Shown here: positions 17,112 to 25,424 of the stretch, piece after piece | Layout: each line of letters starts with the position of its first letter | Numbering within the stretch: position 1 is the first letter of the stretch | NCBI GenBank assembly: GCA_938028835.1 | Contig: CALIMJ010000008.1 | Location: 124,001 to 188,000 of the forward strand | Reading direction: 5' to 3' | Origin: an uncultured bacterium | GTDB taxonomy: Bacteria; Sysuimicrobiota; Sysuimicrobiia; Sysuimicrobiales; Sysuimicrobiaceae | Length of the DNA: 64,000 bases | The notes under the pieces: model-generated | What the model was told of the DNA's origin: nothing | Databases searched by the model: none | Seen by the model: only the letters and a program-made list of their open reading frames with translations | Program-made: the position numbers and the translations under genes

Positions 17112-18149
17112 GTGCGGCGGAGTCTCGGGCTGCTGGCGGTGGTGCTGGGGGCCTTGCTGGTCTGGCCTGCGGCGGCCCAGCAGGGCCGGCCGGAGCGCAG
17201 CCGGATCGTGCTGGCGGTGGGCGGGAAGGAGGCCCTGGTCTACCTGCCCCTGACGGTGGCGGAGCGGTTGGGCTACCTGCGGGAGACCGGGATCCAGATC
17301 GACATCCAGAACTTCGCGGGCGGCGGGCCTGCCCTGCGAGCCCTGGTGGGCGGCAGCGCGGACGTGGTGAGCGGCTTCTACGACCACACCATCCAGATGC
17401 AGGCGCAGGGGCGGGACATCCGGGCCTTCGTGATGCAGCAGCGCTACCCGGGCCTGGTCCTGGCGGTGACCAAAGCCGCGTACGACGCCGGGGTCCGCAG
17501 CTTCCTGGACCTGCGGGGCAAGCGGATCGGGGTCACCGCGCCGGGCTCCAGCACCCACTTCTTCCTGAACTTCCTGATGACCAAGGCGGGTGCATCGCTG
17601 GGCGACTTCTCCGTGATCGGGATCGGTGCCGGGGCCACCGCGGTGGCGGCGGTGCGCAACCGCCAGGTGGACGCCTTGGTGAACGTGGACCCGGTGATCT
17701 CCCTGCTGGAGACCGCAGGCGAGATCGTGGTGCTGGCGGACACCCGGACCACGACGGGGACCCTGCGGACGTTCGGAGGCCCCTATCCCGCGGCCTGCCT
17801 GTACGCCACGGGCGAGTTCATCGAGCGCAACCCGAACACCGTGCAGGCCCTCACCCTGGCCATGGTGAAGGCGCTCCAGTGGATCCGCTCCCGCCACTCC
17901 GTGGAGGACATCGTGAACCTTATGCCGCCCGAGTACTACCAGGGGAACCGCGAGGTGTACACGCGGGCGGTGCGGAACATGCTGCAGTCGTACTCGCCGG
18001 ACGGCCGGATGCTGGAGGCCGGGCCGCCCAACGTGCTGCGGGTGCTTTCGCAGTTCGACCCCCAGGTGAGCCGGGCCCGCATCGACCTCGGCAAGACGTA
18101 CGAGACCCGGTTCGTGGAGGCAGCCCTCAAGCAACTGCGCGGCAAGTGA
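17112..18149 (+). CDS. ABC importer substrate-binding protein (NMT1/SsuA-like)
   Basis: A 345-residue periplasmic binding protein with signal peptide (LGLLAVVLGALLVWPAAAQQ). LPLTVAERLGYLRETGI, GGPALRALVGGSADVVSGFYDHT and LRGKRIGVTAPGSSTHFFL are typical of the SsuA/TauA/NMT1 group that binds small organic acids or sulfonates. GTG 17112 is favoured by AAGGGGG 8 nt upstream; GTG 17094 would overlap the permease stop. As last gene of the operon it likely delivers the substrate for the hydroxylase and CoA transferase. The ligand is not predictable. Confidence 0.9.
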   Translation: MRRSLGLLAVVLGALLVWPAAAQQGRPERSRIVLAVGGKEALVYLPLTVAERLGYLRETGIQIDIQNFAGGGPALRALVGGSADVVSGFYDHTIQMQAQGRDIRAFVMQQRYPGLVLAVTKAAYDAGVRSFLDLRGKRIGVTAPGSSTHFFLNFLMTKAGASLGDFSVIGIGAGATAVAAVRNRQVDALVNVDPVISLLETAGEIVVLADTRTTTGTLRTFGGPYPAACLYATGEFIERNPNTVQALTLAMVKALQWIRSRHSVEDIVNLMPPEYYQGNREVYTRAVRNMLQSYSPDGRMLEAGPPNVLRVLSQFDPQVSRARIDLGKTYETRFVEAALKQLRGK

Positions 18150-18155
18150 GCCCGT

Positions 18156-18836
18156 CTACCGGGAGGCGGCGCGGGCCGCCCGCGCCGCCTCCCGGGCCAG
18201 GCGGAGGGGCTCGGGGGTTCGGAACCTGCCCACCAGCTGCAGGACCACAGTCACCGCGGTGTCCGGGTCGGTCCGCCACCCCGCGTGCACGCACACCGGC
18301 CGAACCCGGGGCCGGGTGCGCACCCAGTACCCCACCAGCTCACCCTGCACGTAGAGGGGGCTACAAGCGCCACGGCGGTCCTCGGGCGGCTGACCCGAGG
18401 CCACCAGGGGCCGGTCTGTGATCCCCACGGTGGGCACGCCCAGCACCGCACCCAGGTGCAGCGCGAGGCCCGCCCGCCTGGGGTGGTCCCGGCCCGTGGC
18501 GTCCACCAGGAGCACGTCCGGCAAGCGCGGGAGCGCCCGCACCGCAGCCTCCAGGATCGGGCCCTCCCGCAGCGCCAGCAACCCGGGCTCGTACGGAGCC
18601 GCGGCCACTCCGGTTACCGCTACCCGTTGGACGCCTTCGGGGGCGCACAGCACCGCGGCAGCCCAGCAGCGCTCCCCCGCGCGCCCGGCTCCTTCCCGGC
18701 CCCGGGGGTAGCACGCGAAGCAGGCCCCCGCGACCCAGTTGCCCTCCGGCCTCCACGGCGGAGGCTTTAGCGCGCCCAGCCGCTCCTGCTCGCGCAGCAG
18801 GGCGTCCCGGGTCGTCGGCCACCGGGAGCTTTCCAC
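18156..18836 (-). CDS. Endonuclease V-like protein with altered catalytic residues
   Basis: A 226-residue homologue of deoxyinosine endonuclease Nfi. Family features are clear: YEPGLLALREGP, VLLVDATGRDHPRRAGLALHLG, VPTVGITDRPL. The first catalytic motif, normally GVDVSY, reads GACFACY, so the metal-binding Asp is Cys, and the usual GVAK lysine is Asp (GITD). The REGP glutamate, the VDATG aspartate and the following His remain. Activity on inosine DNA is doubtful; a repurposed or decaying enzyme is likely. GTG 18836 is chosen because homology begins there and the length then fits the family. Confidence 0.75.
   Translation of the reverse strand: MESSRWPTTRDALLREQERLGALKPPPWRPEGNWVAGACFACYPRGREGAGRAGERCWAAAVLCAPEGVQRVAVTGVAAAPYEPGLLALREGPILEAAVRALPRLPDVLLVDATGRDHPRRAGLALHLGAVLGVPTVGITDRPLVASGQPPEDRRGACSPLYVQGELVGYWVRTRPRVRPVCVHAGWRTDPDTAVTVVLQLVGRFRTPEPLRLAREAARAARAASR
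18159..18195. terminator. 17-bp perfect hairpin between convergent genes
   Basis: CCGGGAGGCGGCGCGGG and its exact complement separated by 3 nt, just after the importer operon and inside the last codons of the opposing endonuclease V-like gene. There is no T-run on either side, so it would act as a factor-assisted bidirectional terminator or mRNA end barrier. Confidence 0.55.
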
Positions 18837-18909
18837 GCACGGGCTGTTCGCGAGACCGAGCCGGCCCCCTGCAGGACCGGACCGGAGGTGTTGGGAAAAA
18901 AGCTTGACG

Positions 18910-19638
18910 GTGGAGCCGCGGATCTGGGTGGGCTGCTGCGGGTTCGCCCGCAAGCTGGAGGAGTACGCCCGTCACCTACCCGTGGTGGAGGTGCAGCAGA
19001 CCTTCTACCGGCTCCCGCAGGTGAGGACCGCGCAAGGCTGGCGCCGACGCGTGCCCGAAGAGTTCGTGTTCACGCTGAAGGCGTGGCAGCTCATCACGCA
19101 CCCACCGGCCAGCCCCACCTACCGCCGCCTGGGTCGGCCGGTGCCTGCCTCTCGAGCCGACCGCTACGGGTTCTTCGCGCCCACGGAGGAGGTCCGGGAG
19201 GCGTGGGCTCAAACCCTAGAGGTGGCGCGGGCCCTGCGCGCCTCCGTGGTGGTGTTCCAGTGCCCCGCCAGCTTCACACCCACTGCCGTTCACGTGGCCA
19301 ACCTGGAGCGTTTCTTCCGGTCAGCCCCGCGGGACGGCCTCCAGTTCGCGTGGGAGCCCCGAGGGGATTGGCCGGAGGCGCTGGTGAGGCGGCTGTGCCA
19401 GGAGCTGGACCTCGTGCACTGTACCGACCCGTTCGTGGCGCAGAGTGCCTTCGGCCGGTTCCGCTACTTCCGGCTGCACGGCCGGGGTGGCTACCGGTAC
19501 CGGTACACCGACGGGGACCTCCGGGAGCTCCGCGGGTGGTGCCAGGAACCCGCCTACGTCCTGTTCAACAACGTCAGCATGTGGGACGACGCCCTGCGGT
19601 TTCAGCACCTATTGGCCGGCGACGACGCCCGCCCGTGA
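18910..19638 (+). CDS. DUF72 family protein (first of two)
   Basis: A TIM-barrel DUF72 protein of about 242 residues. WVGCCGFARKLEEYARHLPVVEVQQTFYRLP, FVFTLKAWQLITH, VVVFQCPASFTPT, FAWEPRG and FRYFRLHGRGGYRYRYTD are the landmarks of the family (the last normally YxRLHG). It has no experimentally settled function. It lies divergent from the endonuclease V-like gene. The start may be GTG 18910 or TTG 18904; neither has a well-spaced ribosome binding site. A second, distant DUF72 gene occurs at 28.0 kb. Confidence 0.82.
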   Translation: MEPRIWVGCCGFARKLEEYARHLPVVEVQQTFYRLPQVRTAQGWRRRVPEEFVFTLKAWQLITHPPASPTYRRLGRPVPASRADRYGFFAPTEEVREAWAQTLEVARALRASVVVFQCPASFTPTAVHVANLERFFRSAPRDGLQFAWEPRGDWPEALVRRLCQELDLVHCTDPFVAQSAFGRFRYFRLHGRGGYRYRYTDGDLRELRGWCQEPAYVLFNNVSMWDDALRFQHLLAGDDARP

Positions 19639-19645
19639 GAGTCGT

Positions 19646-20281
19646 CTACCGCCGGTACGCCACCAGGACCCCGTCCCGCAGGGGGACCACGGTGGCCGCG
19701 AAGTCGGGGTCCGTGAACACCGCGCGGGTGAACTGCCGGATGGCCTCCGTGGCCGCGTCCCGGGCCCCGCGATCCAGCACACGGCCGTACCAGAGCACGT
19801 TGTCCGCCAGCAGCAGCCCGCCGGATCGCAGGTGCGACTTGATCACGGGGAGCGCGTCCGGGTAGGCGGGCTTCTCGATGTCGTTGAACACCACGTCAAA
19901 TGCCTCGTGCAGGGACGCCAGGTATTCCACCGCCTCCGCCACGTGGAACCGGACCACGGACACCAGCCCCATGCGGCCCAGGTACTGCTGGGCGTCCCGG
20001 GACAGCTGCGGGTCCCAAACCACGTGGTGCACCACACCGCCCCCGTTCTCCCGCACCGCGAGGGCGAACCACGCGGTGGAGTACCCGTACCCCGAGCCCA
20101 TCTCGAACACCCGCCGCGCCCCTGCAAGGCGGGTCAGCACGTAGAACAGCTGACCGACCGCGGGGCCCACGATGGGGAACCCCGTGGCCCGGGCCCGCGC
20201 CTCCATCTCCTCCAGCACGGGATGTCGGGGCGGGACCAAGGACTCCAGGTACGGCATCAACCTGGCGTGGAACAGGTCCAC
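19646..20281 (-). CDS. SAM-dependent O-methyltransferase (catechol/caffeoyl-CoA type)
   Basis: A 211-residue class I methyltransferase. VGPAVGQLFYVLTRLAGARRVFEMGSGYGYST contains the SAM-binding motif I (EMGSGYGYS), and FDVVFNDIEKPAYPDAL and GGLLLADNVLWYGRV follow in the order of the bacterial COMT/CCoAOMT family (metal-binding Asp and DN). GTG 20281 with GGGGGT 7 nt upstream gives the typical length; the longer ORF is not conserved. It converges with the DUF72 gene. Substrate unknown. Confidence 0.88.
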   Translation of the reverse strand: MDLFHARLMPYLESLVPPRHPVLEEMEARARATGFPIVGPAVGQLFYVLTRLAGARRVFEMGSGYGYSTAWFALAVRENGGGVVHHVVWDPQLSRDAQQYLGRMGLVSVVRFHVAEAVEYLASLHEAFDVVFNDIEKPAYPDALPVIKSHLRSGGLLLADNVLWYGRVLDRGARDAATEAIRQFTRAVFTDPDFAATVVPLRDGVLVAYRR

Positions 20282-20386
20282 GGCAGCACCCCCGCTGATG
20301 GGTTGGCCGCCCGCGCGCGGTCTCCTCCCGGGGAGTTCCGCTCCCGGCGTCGAAGACGGTAACAGGACCACGAGGGGGAGGGTTGC

Positions 20387-21457
20387 ATGCGTTGGCTGGT
20401 GGCTGGGTTGACCGCGCTGGTGGTGTTCGGTGCGCGGCCGTCCGCGCGCCCACAGGTCGCGGAGTGGGTCCGGGAGCTGGAGGTGCCGTGGGCCATCGCG
20501 TTCGCCCCCGATGGCCGCGCCTTCGTCACGGAGCGGCCGGGCCGGGTGCGGGTGGTACGGGCGGGGCGGCTGGACCCCGAGCCCGCGGCGACCCTGCCGG
20601 TGGCGCACGTGGGCGAAGGCGGCCTACTGGGGCTGGCCCTGCACCCGCAGTTCCCCGACCCGCCGTACGTGTACGTGTACTACACGTACCAGCAGGACGG
20701 GCTGCGCAACCGGGTGGAGCGGTTCCGGGAGCAGGGCGGCAGGCTCGTACGGGACCGGGTGATCGTAGACGACATCCCCGGTGCCTTCGTGCACGACGGG
20801 GGCCGGATCCGGTTCGGGCCCGACGGCATGCTGTACGTGGGGACGGGAGACGCTCGGCAGCCCGCCCTCGCACAGGACCCGCGGTCCCTGGCGGGCAAGA
20901 TCCTGCGGGTGACGCCCGACGGCGGCGTCCCCCCTGACAACCCGTTTCCCGGGTCCGTGGTGTACTCCCTGGGCCACCGTAACGTGCAGGGATTGGCCTG
21001 GCACCCGCTCTCCCGCCGGCTGTACGCCACTGAGCATGGACCCTCCGGCGAGCGCGGGTTCGCCCACGACGAGGTGAACCTGATCCGTCCTGGCGGCAAC
21101 TACGGCTGGCCGGAGGTGCTGTGCGGGCAGGGCGGCCGGCCGGAGTTTGTGGAAGCCCTGGCGTGTAGCGGCGAGGACACCTGGGCCCCTTCCGGGGCGG
21201 AGTTCGTGAGGACCGGCAGCTGGCGCGGACGGTTGCTGGTGGCCAACCTCCGTGGCGCCCACCTGCGGGCCTTCGTGCTCGCCCCTGACGGAAGCCGGGT
21301 GGAGCGGCAGGAGGTGGTGCTGTCCGGGTTCGGGCGCCTGCGGGACGTGGTCGAGGGCCCGGACCGCGCCCTGTACGTCCTCACCAGCAACCGGGACGGC
21401 CGGGGTCGGCCCACCGCCTCTGATGACCGGATCCTGCGGGTCCCGCTGCCGCCTTGA
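20387..21457 (+). CDS. PQQ-dependent aldose/sorbosone dehydrogenase-like protein (GSDH fold)
   Basis: A 356-residue secreted beta-propeller of the soluble glucose/sorbosone dehydrogenase family. A short signal peptide precedes VPWAIAFAPDGRAFVTERPGRV. GEGGLLGLALHP, HDGGRIRFGPDGMLYVGTGD, SLGHRNVQGLAWHP and EHGPSGERGFAHDEVNLI..GGNYGWP are the classical motifs. Such enzymes oxidise sugar aldehydes in the periplasm with PQQ. No PQQ synthesis genes occur here. ATG start with GGGGGAGG upstream; divergent from the methyltransferase. Confidence 0.88.
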   Translation: MRWLVAGLTALVVFGARPSARPQVAEWVRELEVPWAIAFAPDGRAFVTERPGRVRVVRAGRLDPEPAATLPVAHVGEGGLLGLALHPQFPDPPYVYVYYTYQQDGLRNRVERFREQGGRLVRDRVIVDDIPGAFVHDGGRIRFGPDGMLYVGTGDARQPALAQDPRSLAGKILRVTPDGGVPPDNPFPGSVVYSLGHRNVQGLAWHPLSRRLYATEHGPSGERGFAHDEVNLIRPGGNYGWPEVLCGQGGRPEFVEALACSGEDTWAPSGAEFVRTGSWRGRLLVANLRGAHLRAFVLAPDGSRVERQEVVLSGFGRLRDVVEGPDRALYVLTSNRDGRGRPTASDDRILRVPLPP

Positions 21458-21689
21458 ACCAGGGTCAGGTCTGAGAGGGGAGGAGGAACTCATCCCGGAG
21501 CCCTTCGTGGTCCGGTTGGGGCTGGACCCTGGAGCGGTCGCCAGTGGGGCAGAGCACTCGCCGGCCCGCGGTAGTCCAGCTGTCGCCGAAAGTGGCGCGG
21601 GAGGGCACGTATCTCCTGGCGCCTGAGGACGCCTCTCGTGCGCGCGGGAGTCCCCCCCAGGTGCGGCCCGTGTCCGTCAGTGAGGGGAC

Positions 21690-21860
21690 AAGCGTGTCTA
21701 CCCCCAACATCGACCTGCGGGAAAAAGCGCTGGACTACGCGGAGGCGGGGATTCCGGAGTACTGGAGGTGGACCGCGAGGGGGTGGGGTCACGGTCCACC
21801 GGCTGGAGTGTGGTGTGGATTCCCGCGCGCAGGCTGCGGCACCCCGTGGACCCCACGGTC
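21690..21860 (+). pseudogene. Uma2-family endonuclease remnant
   Basis: The 405-nt gap after the sugar dehydrogenase holds no intact gene. One frame reads LREKALDYAEAGIPEYWR, which is the C-terminal signature of Uma2 (PD-(D/E)XK) proteins (EKLxDYAxAGVPEYW). The expected continuation VDREG then VTVHRLE appears in the other two frames in the right order, implying two frameshifts. The N-terminal nuclease core is not recognisable. It is a decayed gene. Confidence 0.6.
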
Positions 21861-21863
21861 ACG

Positions 21864-23069
21864 TTACGAAGGTTGCGGTGTGTCGCCGGGCAGCCGGTAG
21901 TTGCGGAAGGTGTACCACAGGGCGACGTCGTAGCAAGCCTTCAGCGCCCCCGCGGCCAAGAACGGTGCCGCGCCGGAAGCGAGTGGGAAGCTCCAGCCGG
22001 CCAGCGGGGTGGCCAGTCCCGCCGCCACGTGGCGCACCGCCAACGTAAGACCCGCTGCGGCCGCCTGCTCCTCCCGCAGGACCGCCGCCATGGTGTAGGC
22101 ACGCCGCACGGGCACGTCCACCTGCGACGTCAGGTGGCGCAGGAGGAGTGCGGCCACCGAGGCCTCCCACGTGGGTAGCAAAGGGACCGCGCACAGGAGC
22201 GCGTTGGATACGAGGTGGGTCCCCACCATGGTGCGCAGGAGGTCCCAGCGCCGCACCAGGAACGGCGCCATCAAAAAGGACAGGCCAGACAGCAGGTTGG
22301 TGCCGAAGAAGAGGAGCCCGAGGGCGGCAGCCCCGAGCCCGAACCTCTGGTGGAACCACAGAGCCACGAAGCTCTGAACCACGAAGCCCCCCGCGAAGGC
22401 GTCCAGGCCGAAGAGGGCCGCCAGCGCCAGGACCGGTCTGCGGGACGGTCCCAGCCTTCCCCGTGCGGGGGCGACAGGCCGAGGAACGTCGGAAACACCC
22501 GCGTACACCGGGAGCAGGGCTGCCGACAGAGCTGCGAAAACCCATATCACCATGGCGTTCAGCGCCGTCCCAGGGTCCTGGGACGGGGCGAGCGTGGACA
22601 GGGCGGTGACCGCGAGGCCACCGGCGGCCGCCGCCACGAACGCGGAGAAGTCGTACACGGCGTAGACGCGGACGTGCCGGGAGCCAGGCGTATGCGTGGC
22701 GAGAGCCGTCTGCTCCAGCGCCTGGAATGCCGCTACGTCCTGCCCCGTGGGGCTTACCAGTCCCAGGGCGAACACGGCGGCCAGCAAGCGGAAGTCGGAG
22801 CTGGTGGCCACCACCGCTCCGGAGGCGGCGAGGGCAGCCGCGCAGCCCATCAGGGCTGGCCGCAGGTGGTGGCGCAGGAGGGTCGGCAGCCCTGCTCCCG
22901 CGGCCGCGCCGCCCCAGAGGGCCGCGGTGAACAGCAGGCCCACCTGCAGCGCGGACAGCCCCCGTCGGGATAGCTCGACCGCCAGGACCACGGACAGCGC
23001 GCCGTAGCCGAAGGTCCGCACCGCACGGGCCGCGACCAGCCGCCCGAGGTGCCCGGGGGTTTGCCTCAC
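21864..23069 (-). CDS. Major facilitator superfamily transporter
   Basis: A 401-residue MFS protein with about 12 hydrophobic helices, including GLSALQVGLLFTAALWGGAAAGAGLPTLL and a second half starting at LALAALFGLDAFAGGFVVQSFVALWFHQRFG. The DAFAGGFV...LWF pattern is typical of MFS members encoded beside ChrB-type chromate resistance proteins. GTG 23069 overlaps the chrB stop (GTGA), so the two are co-translated. The 45 residues added by the longest ORF are a shadow of chrB. Chromate or another oxyanion/drug is a possible substrate. Confidence 0.85.
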   Translation of the reverse strand: MRQTPGHLGRLVAARAVRTFGYGALSVVLAVELSRRGLSALQVGLLFTAALWGGAAAGAGLPTLLRHHLRPALMGCAAALAASGAVVATSSDFRLLAAVFALGLVSPTGQDVAAFQALEQTALATHTPGSRHVRVYAVYDFSAFVAAAAGGLAVTALSTLAPSQDPGTALNAMVIWVFAALSAALLPVYAGVSDVPRPVAPARGRLGPSRRPVLALAALFGLDAFAGGFVVQSFVALWFHQRFGLGAAALGLLFFGTNLLSGLSFLMAPFLVRRWDLLRTMVGTHLVSNALLCAVPLLPTWEASVAALLLRHLTSQVDVPVRRAYTMAAVLREEQAAAAGLTLAVRHVAAGLATPLAGWSFPLASGAAPFLAAGALKACYDVALWYTFRNYRLPGDTPQPS

Positions 23070-23506
23070 CCGCCCTCCCGGACCCGGTGCTGGCACCACG
23101 CGTACAGGGCCTCGTACAGCGGTGTCTGGAGCCTCAGCTTGGCGAGGTCGTCCTCCCCCAGGCACAGGGCGAACCCGTGCGCGATGGCGCGCAGGCCCGC
23201 ACACTCCGGCTCGATCCCCACGTCCTCCGGGATGTCCGCGCCGTGCACGATCCGGCCCAGCAGGTGCAGCGCCGGGTCAGCCAAGCCGTAGCGGACCACG
23301 ATGGACTCGAAGCTGCAGCGGCCCTCCACGTGGCCCAGCTCGGCCCCGGGCACGTCGAACGGGACGGCCCCCTCGAGGGCGGCGACCTCCAGCACGCGCT
23401 CCGCGGGGACGAACAGGAACTCCGCCTGGGGGTCCACGAACCGACGGATGAGCCAAGGGCAGGCGACCCGGTCCACCTTGGCGTTGGAACGCGTGACCCA
23501 CTTCAC
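23066..23506 (-). CDS. ChrB C-terminal-domain protein (chromate resistance-associated)
   Basis: A 146-residue stand-alone copy of the ChrB C-terminal domain. KWVTRSNAKVDRVACPWLIRRFVDP and AEFLFVP are its signature, and CSFESIVVRYGL and GRIVHGADIPED follow. In full ChrB this domain follows a regulatory half; here only the C-terminal unit exists, as is common next to MFS genes. GTG start (GTGAAGTGGGTC). It is first in a two-gene unit with the transporter. A role in chromate or related stress is inferred from the family. Confidence 0.82.
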   Translation of the reverse strand: MKWVTRSNAKVDRVACPWLIRRFVDPQAEFLFVPAERVLEVAALEGAVPFDVPGAELGHVEGRCSFESIVVRYGLADPALHLLGRIVHGADIPEDVGIEPECAGLRAIAHGFALCLGEDDLAKLRLQTPLYEALYAWCQHRVREGG

Positions 23507-23562
23507 CGTCCCACCCCCTCTCGCGTCTACGGTAGCAGGGGGGTCGGCCCGCGGGCAGGGCC

Positions 23563-23568
23563 TACAAT
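23563..23568 (+). promoter_or_regulatory. -10 hexamer of a leaderless promoter (GH1 gene)
   Basis: TACAAT ends 6 nt before GTG 23575. No ribosome binding site is present between them. Confidence 0.65.
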
Positions 23569-23574
23569 CGGGTC

Positions 23575-24846
23575 GTGGCGCGAAGGTTTCCGCCGGGGTT
23601 CCGCTGGGGGACAGCCACCAGCGCCCACCAGGTGGAGGGTTGCAACCGCAACAACGACTGGTGGGCCTTCGAGCAGCTTCCCGGCCGCATCCGCCGGGGC
23701 GAGCGGTCCGGCCGGGCCTGCGACTGGTGGCGCAACGCGGAGGCGGACTTCGACCGCATGGTGGCCCTGCACCTGAACGCGCACCGCCTGTCCGTGGAGT
23801 GGAGCCGGCTGGAGCCTCAGGCCGGGCGGGTGGACGAGTCCGCGGTACGGCGGTACCGGCAGATGCTGCGCGGGCTGCGGGAGCGCGGTATGGAGCCCAT
23901 GGTGACCCTGCACCACTTCACCCTGCCCCTGTGGGTGGCGCGGGCCGGCGGGTGGGAGAACCCCGAGGCGGTGGACTGGTTCGGCGGGTTCGCGCGGCGG
24001 TGCGGGGAGTGGTTCGGTGACCTGGTGGACCTCTGGGTGACGATCAACGAGCCCAACCTCGTGGTGGTGTTGGGCTACCTGCAGGGCCGCCATCCACCCG
24101 AAGTCCGGAACCCGCGGCGGGCCCTGCGGGCGGCCCGCCACCTCCTGCGTGCCCACGCGGCCGCCTACCGCGCCCTGCACGAGGTTCAACCGCAGGCCCG
24201 GGTGGGGATCGCCCACCACCTGCGGCCCATGGACCCCGAACGGGAGGGTCACCCCTTGGACGTGCGGGTGGCCCGCTGGCACGGGGAGTGGTTCAACTGG
24301 GTGTGGCTGGACCTCCTGCACCGGGGCGTGGCGGAGAGGTGGTGGAGTCCGGGTCCGCTGCCGGAGTGCGCGGGCACGCTGGATTTCGTGGGGGTCAACT
24401 ACTACACGCGGGACCGTGTGCGATTCGCGCCGTGGGCTCCGCACACGGCCTTCGGCGTCCACCGGCCGAGCCGGGGAGCTCCCACCAGCGACTTCGGGTA
24501 CGGGGAGATCTACCCGGAAGGGCTGTACCGGGTGTTGCGGGAGACCTGGCAGCGCTACCGGAAGCCTCTGTACGTCACGGAAAACGGCCTTCCGGACGCG
24601 GAGGACCGCTGGCGGCCGCGGTTCCTGGTGGACCACCTCGCCGCCCTCCACGCAGCCCTGTCGGAGGGGATCCCCGTGCTCGGGTACTACCACTGGTCGC
24701 TGGTGGACAACTTCGAGTGGACGGAGGGGTGGCGGATGAAGTTCGGGTTGCTCGGTCTGGACCCCACCTCCCAACGCCGGTGGCCGCGGCCTTCGGCTTC
24801 GGTGTACGCGGCGGTGTGCGCTGCCAACACGCTCCCCGACTCATAG
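23575..24846 (+). CDS. Glycoside hydrolase family 1 (beta-glucosidase type)
   Basis: A 423-residue GH1 enzyme. FRWGTATSAHQVEG opens the barrel, TINEPN carries the acid/base glutamate and YVTENGLPD the nucleophile, and the C terminus reads YYHWSLVDNFEWTEGW. No signal peptide, so it is cytoplasmic and splits imported disaccharides or aryl-glycosides; the sugar specificity is open. The GTG start is set by the -10 at 6 nt spacing, and the protein begins only a few residues before the conserved FPPGF-like motif, which confirms it. Confidence 0.92.
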   Translation: MARRFPPGFRWGTATSAHQVEGCNRNNDWWAFEQLPGRIRRGERSGRACDWWRNAEADFDRMVALHLNAHRLSVEWSRLEPQAGRVDESAVRRYRQMLRGLRERGMEPMVTLHHFTLPLWVARAGGWENPEAVDWFGGFARRCGEWFGDLVDLWVTINEPNLVVVLGYLQGRHPPEVRNPRRALRAARHLLRAHAAAYRALHEVQPQARVGIAHHLRPMDPEREGHPLDVRVARWHGEWFNWVWLDLLHRGVAERWWSPGPLPECAGTLDFVGVNYYTRDRVRFAPWAPHTAFGVHRPSRGAPTSDFGYGEIYPEGLYRVLRETWQRYRKPLYVTENGLPDAEDRWRPRFLVDHLAALHAALSEGIPVLGYYHWSLVDNFEWTEGWRMKFGLLGLDPTSQRRWPRPSASVYAAVCAANTLPDS

Positions 24847-24890
24847 AGACCACCCGCGTCAATCCATCGAAAGGTTCTAGCCCAGCAGGG

Positions 24891-24918
24891 TTGACCCGCG
24901 CGGCCACTCTGCTACTAT
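24891..24918 (+). promoter_or_regulatory. Strong promoter of the small-protein unit
   Basis: TTGACC, 16 nt, TACTAT. The same -35 hexamer and spacing as the initiator tRNA promoter. Transcription would start near 24925. Confidence 0.75.
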
Positions 24919-24924
24919 GAGCGT

Positions 24925-25042
24925 GGACGCGGTGCCCAGCGGGCACGGAGCCCGCCGGGGCCGCGTCGACGTTTGTGTGAAGGCGAGGGCCGGCGCCCGA
25001 TTAAGGGAGTCGGGCAGCCGGCCCCCCTGTTGGAGGTCGCGG
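24925..25042 (+). promoter_or_regulatory. Structured 5' leader (two stable hairpins)
   Basis: About 118 nt between promoter and start codon. Hairpin A: CGCGG..CCC..GCGGGC with loop ACGGA and the matching GCCCGC..GGG..CCGCG (24928-24965). Hairpin B: GGGCCGGC-GCCCGA, 9-nt loop TTAAGGGAG, TCGGGC-A-GCCGGCCC (24987-25024), 14 bp with one bulged A. A free GGAGGT site follows. No riboswitch class I know fits the sequence. It could be a cis-regulatory RNA or the 5' part of a small RNA. Confidence 0.6.
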
Positions 25043-25414
25043 ATGCTGCGTGCGCATCGCGAGGCGCTGTGGGAAATCCGGAGGGAGACGGTGAAGGTCC
25101 GGGCGGACTACCGACGGGCGCTGGACGGCGAGCGGCGGCGCCGCGCCCGGATCCGTCACGAGCTGAGCCAGTACGCCTCCGCCCACACCGCCTACCGCGG
25201 CGAGCACCGGGCGGTGCTGGAGGGTGCGAAGCGGATGGCCCGGGAGGGGCTGGACGCTCACCGGAAGGCGCTCCAGGAGAACGCCTGGCTGCTGAAGCTG
25301 GTTGCCCTGTACGAGCGGGTCCAGCAGATGCGGGCGCAGCGAGTCCGGGCCCGGGCTGAGCGGACGGCGCAGGCGCGTGCGGCGTCGGCACAGCCCGTAG
25401 TTGCTCAAACGTAG
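25043..25414 (+). CDS. Small basic helical protein, unknown
   Basis: I do not recognise this 123-residue protein. It is almost entirely predicted alpha-helix, very rich in Arg, Ala and Glu (RRETVKVRADYRRALDGERRRRARIRHEL), without signal peptide or membrane segment, with a Gln/Ala-rich tail. It may be a coiled coil or a nucleic-acid-binding protein. ATG 25043 has an ideal GGAGGT site 5 nt upstream. Upstream in-frame starts (ATG 24917, GTG 24923) would translate through the hairpins and give an unprotein-like N terminus. It is a monocistronic unit with its own strong promoter, long leader and terminator. Confidence 0.65.
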   Translation: MLRAHREALWEIRRETVKVRADYRRALDGERRRRARIRHELSQYASAHTAYRGEHRAVLEGAKRMAREGLDAHRKALQENAWLLKLVALYERVQQMRAQRVRARAERTAQARAASAQPVVAQT

Positions 25415-25424
25415 GCCACCCCAC

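Noticed and set aside
18156-18230. Ala-Ala-Arg repeats at the end of the endonuclease V-like protein as a functional repeat domain
   Set aside because: The repeat reflects the 17-bp hairpin in the DNA, which is more simply a transcript-end structure.
24925-25042. Assignment of the leader to a known riboswitch class
   Set aside because: I compared it by memory with cobalamin, TPP, glycine, c-di-GMP, c-di-AMP, fluoride and ZTP consensus features and none fitted; left as unclassified.
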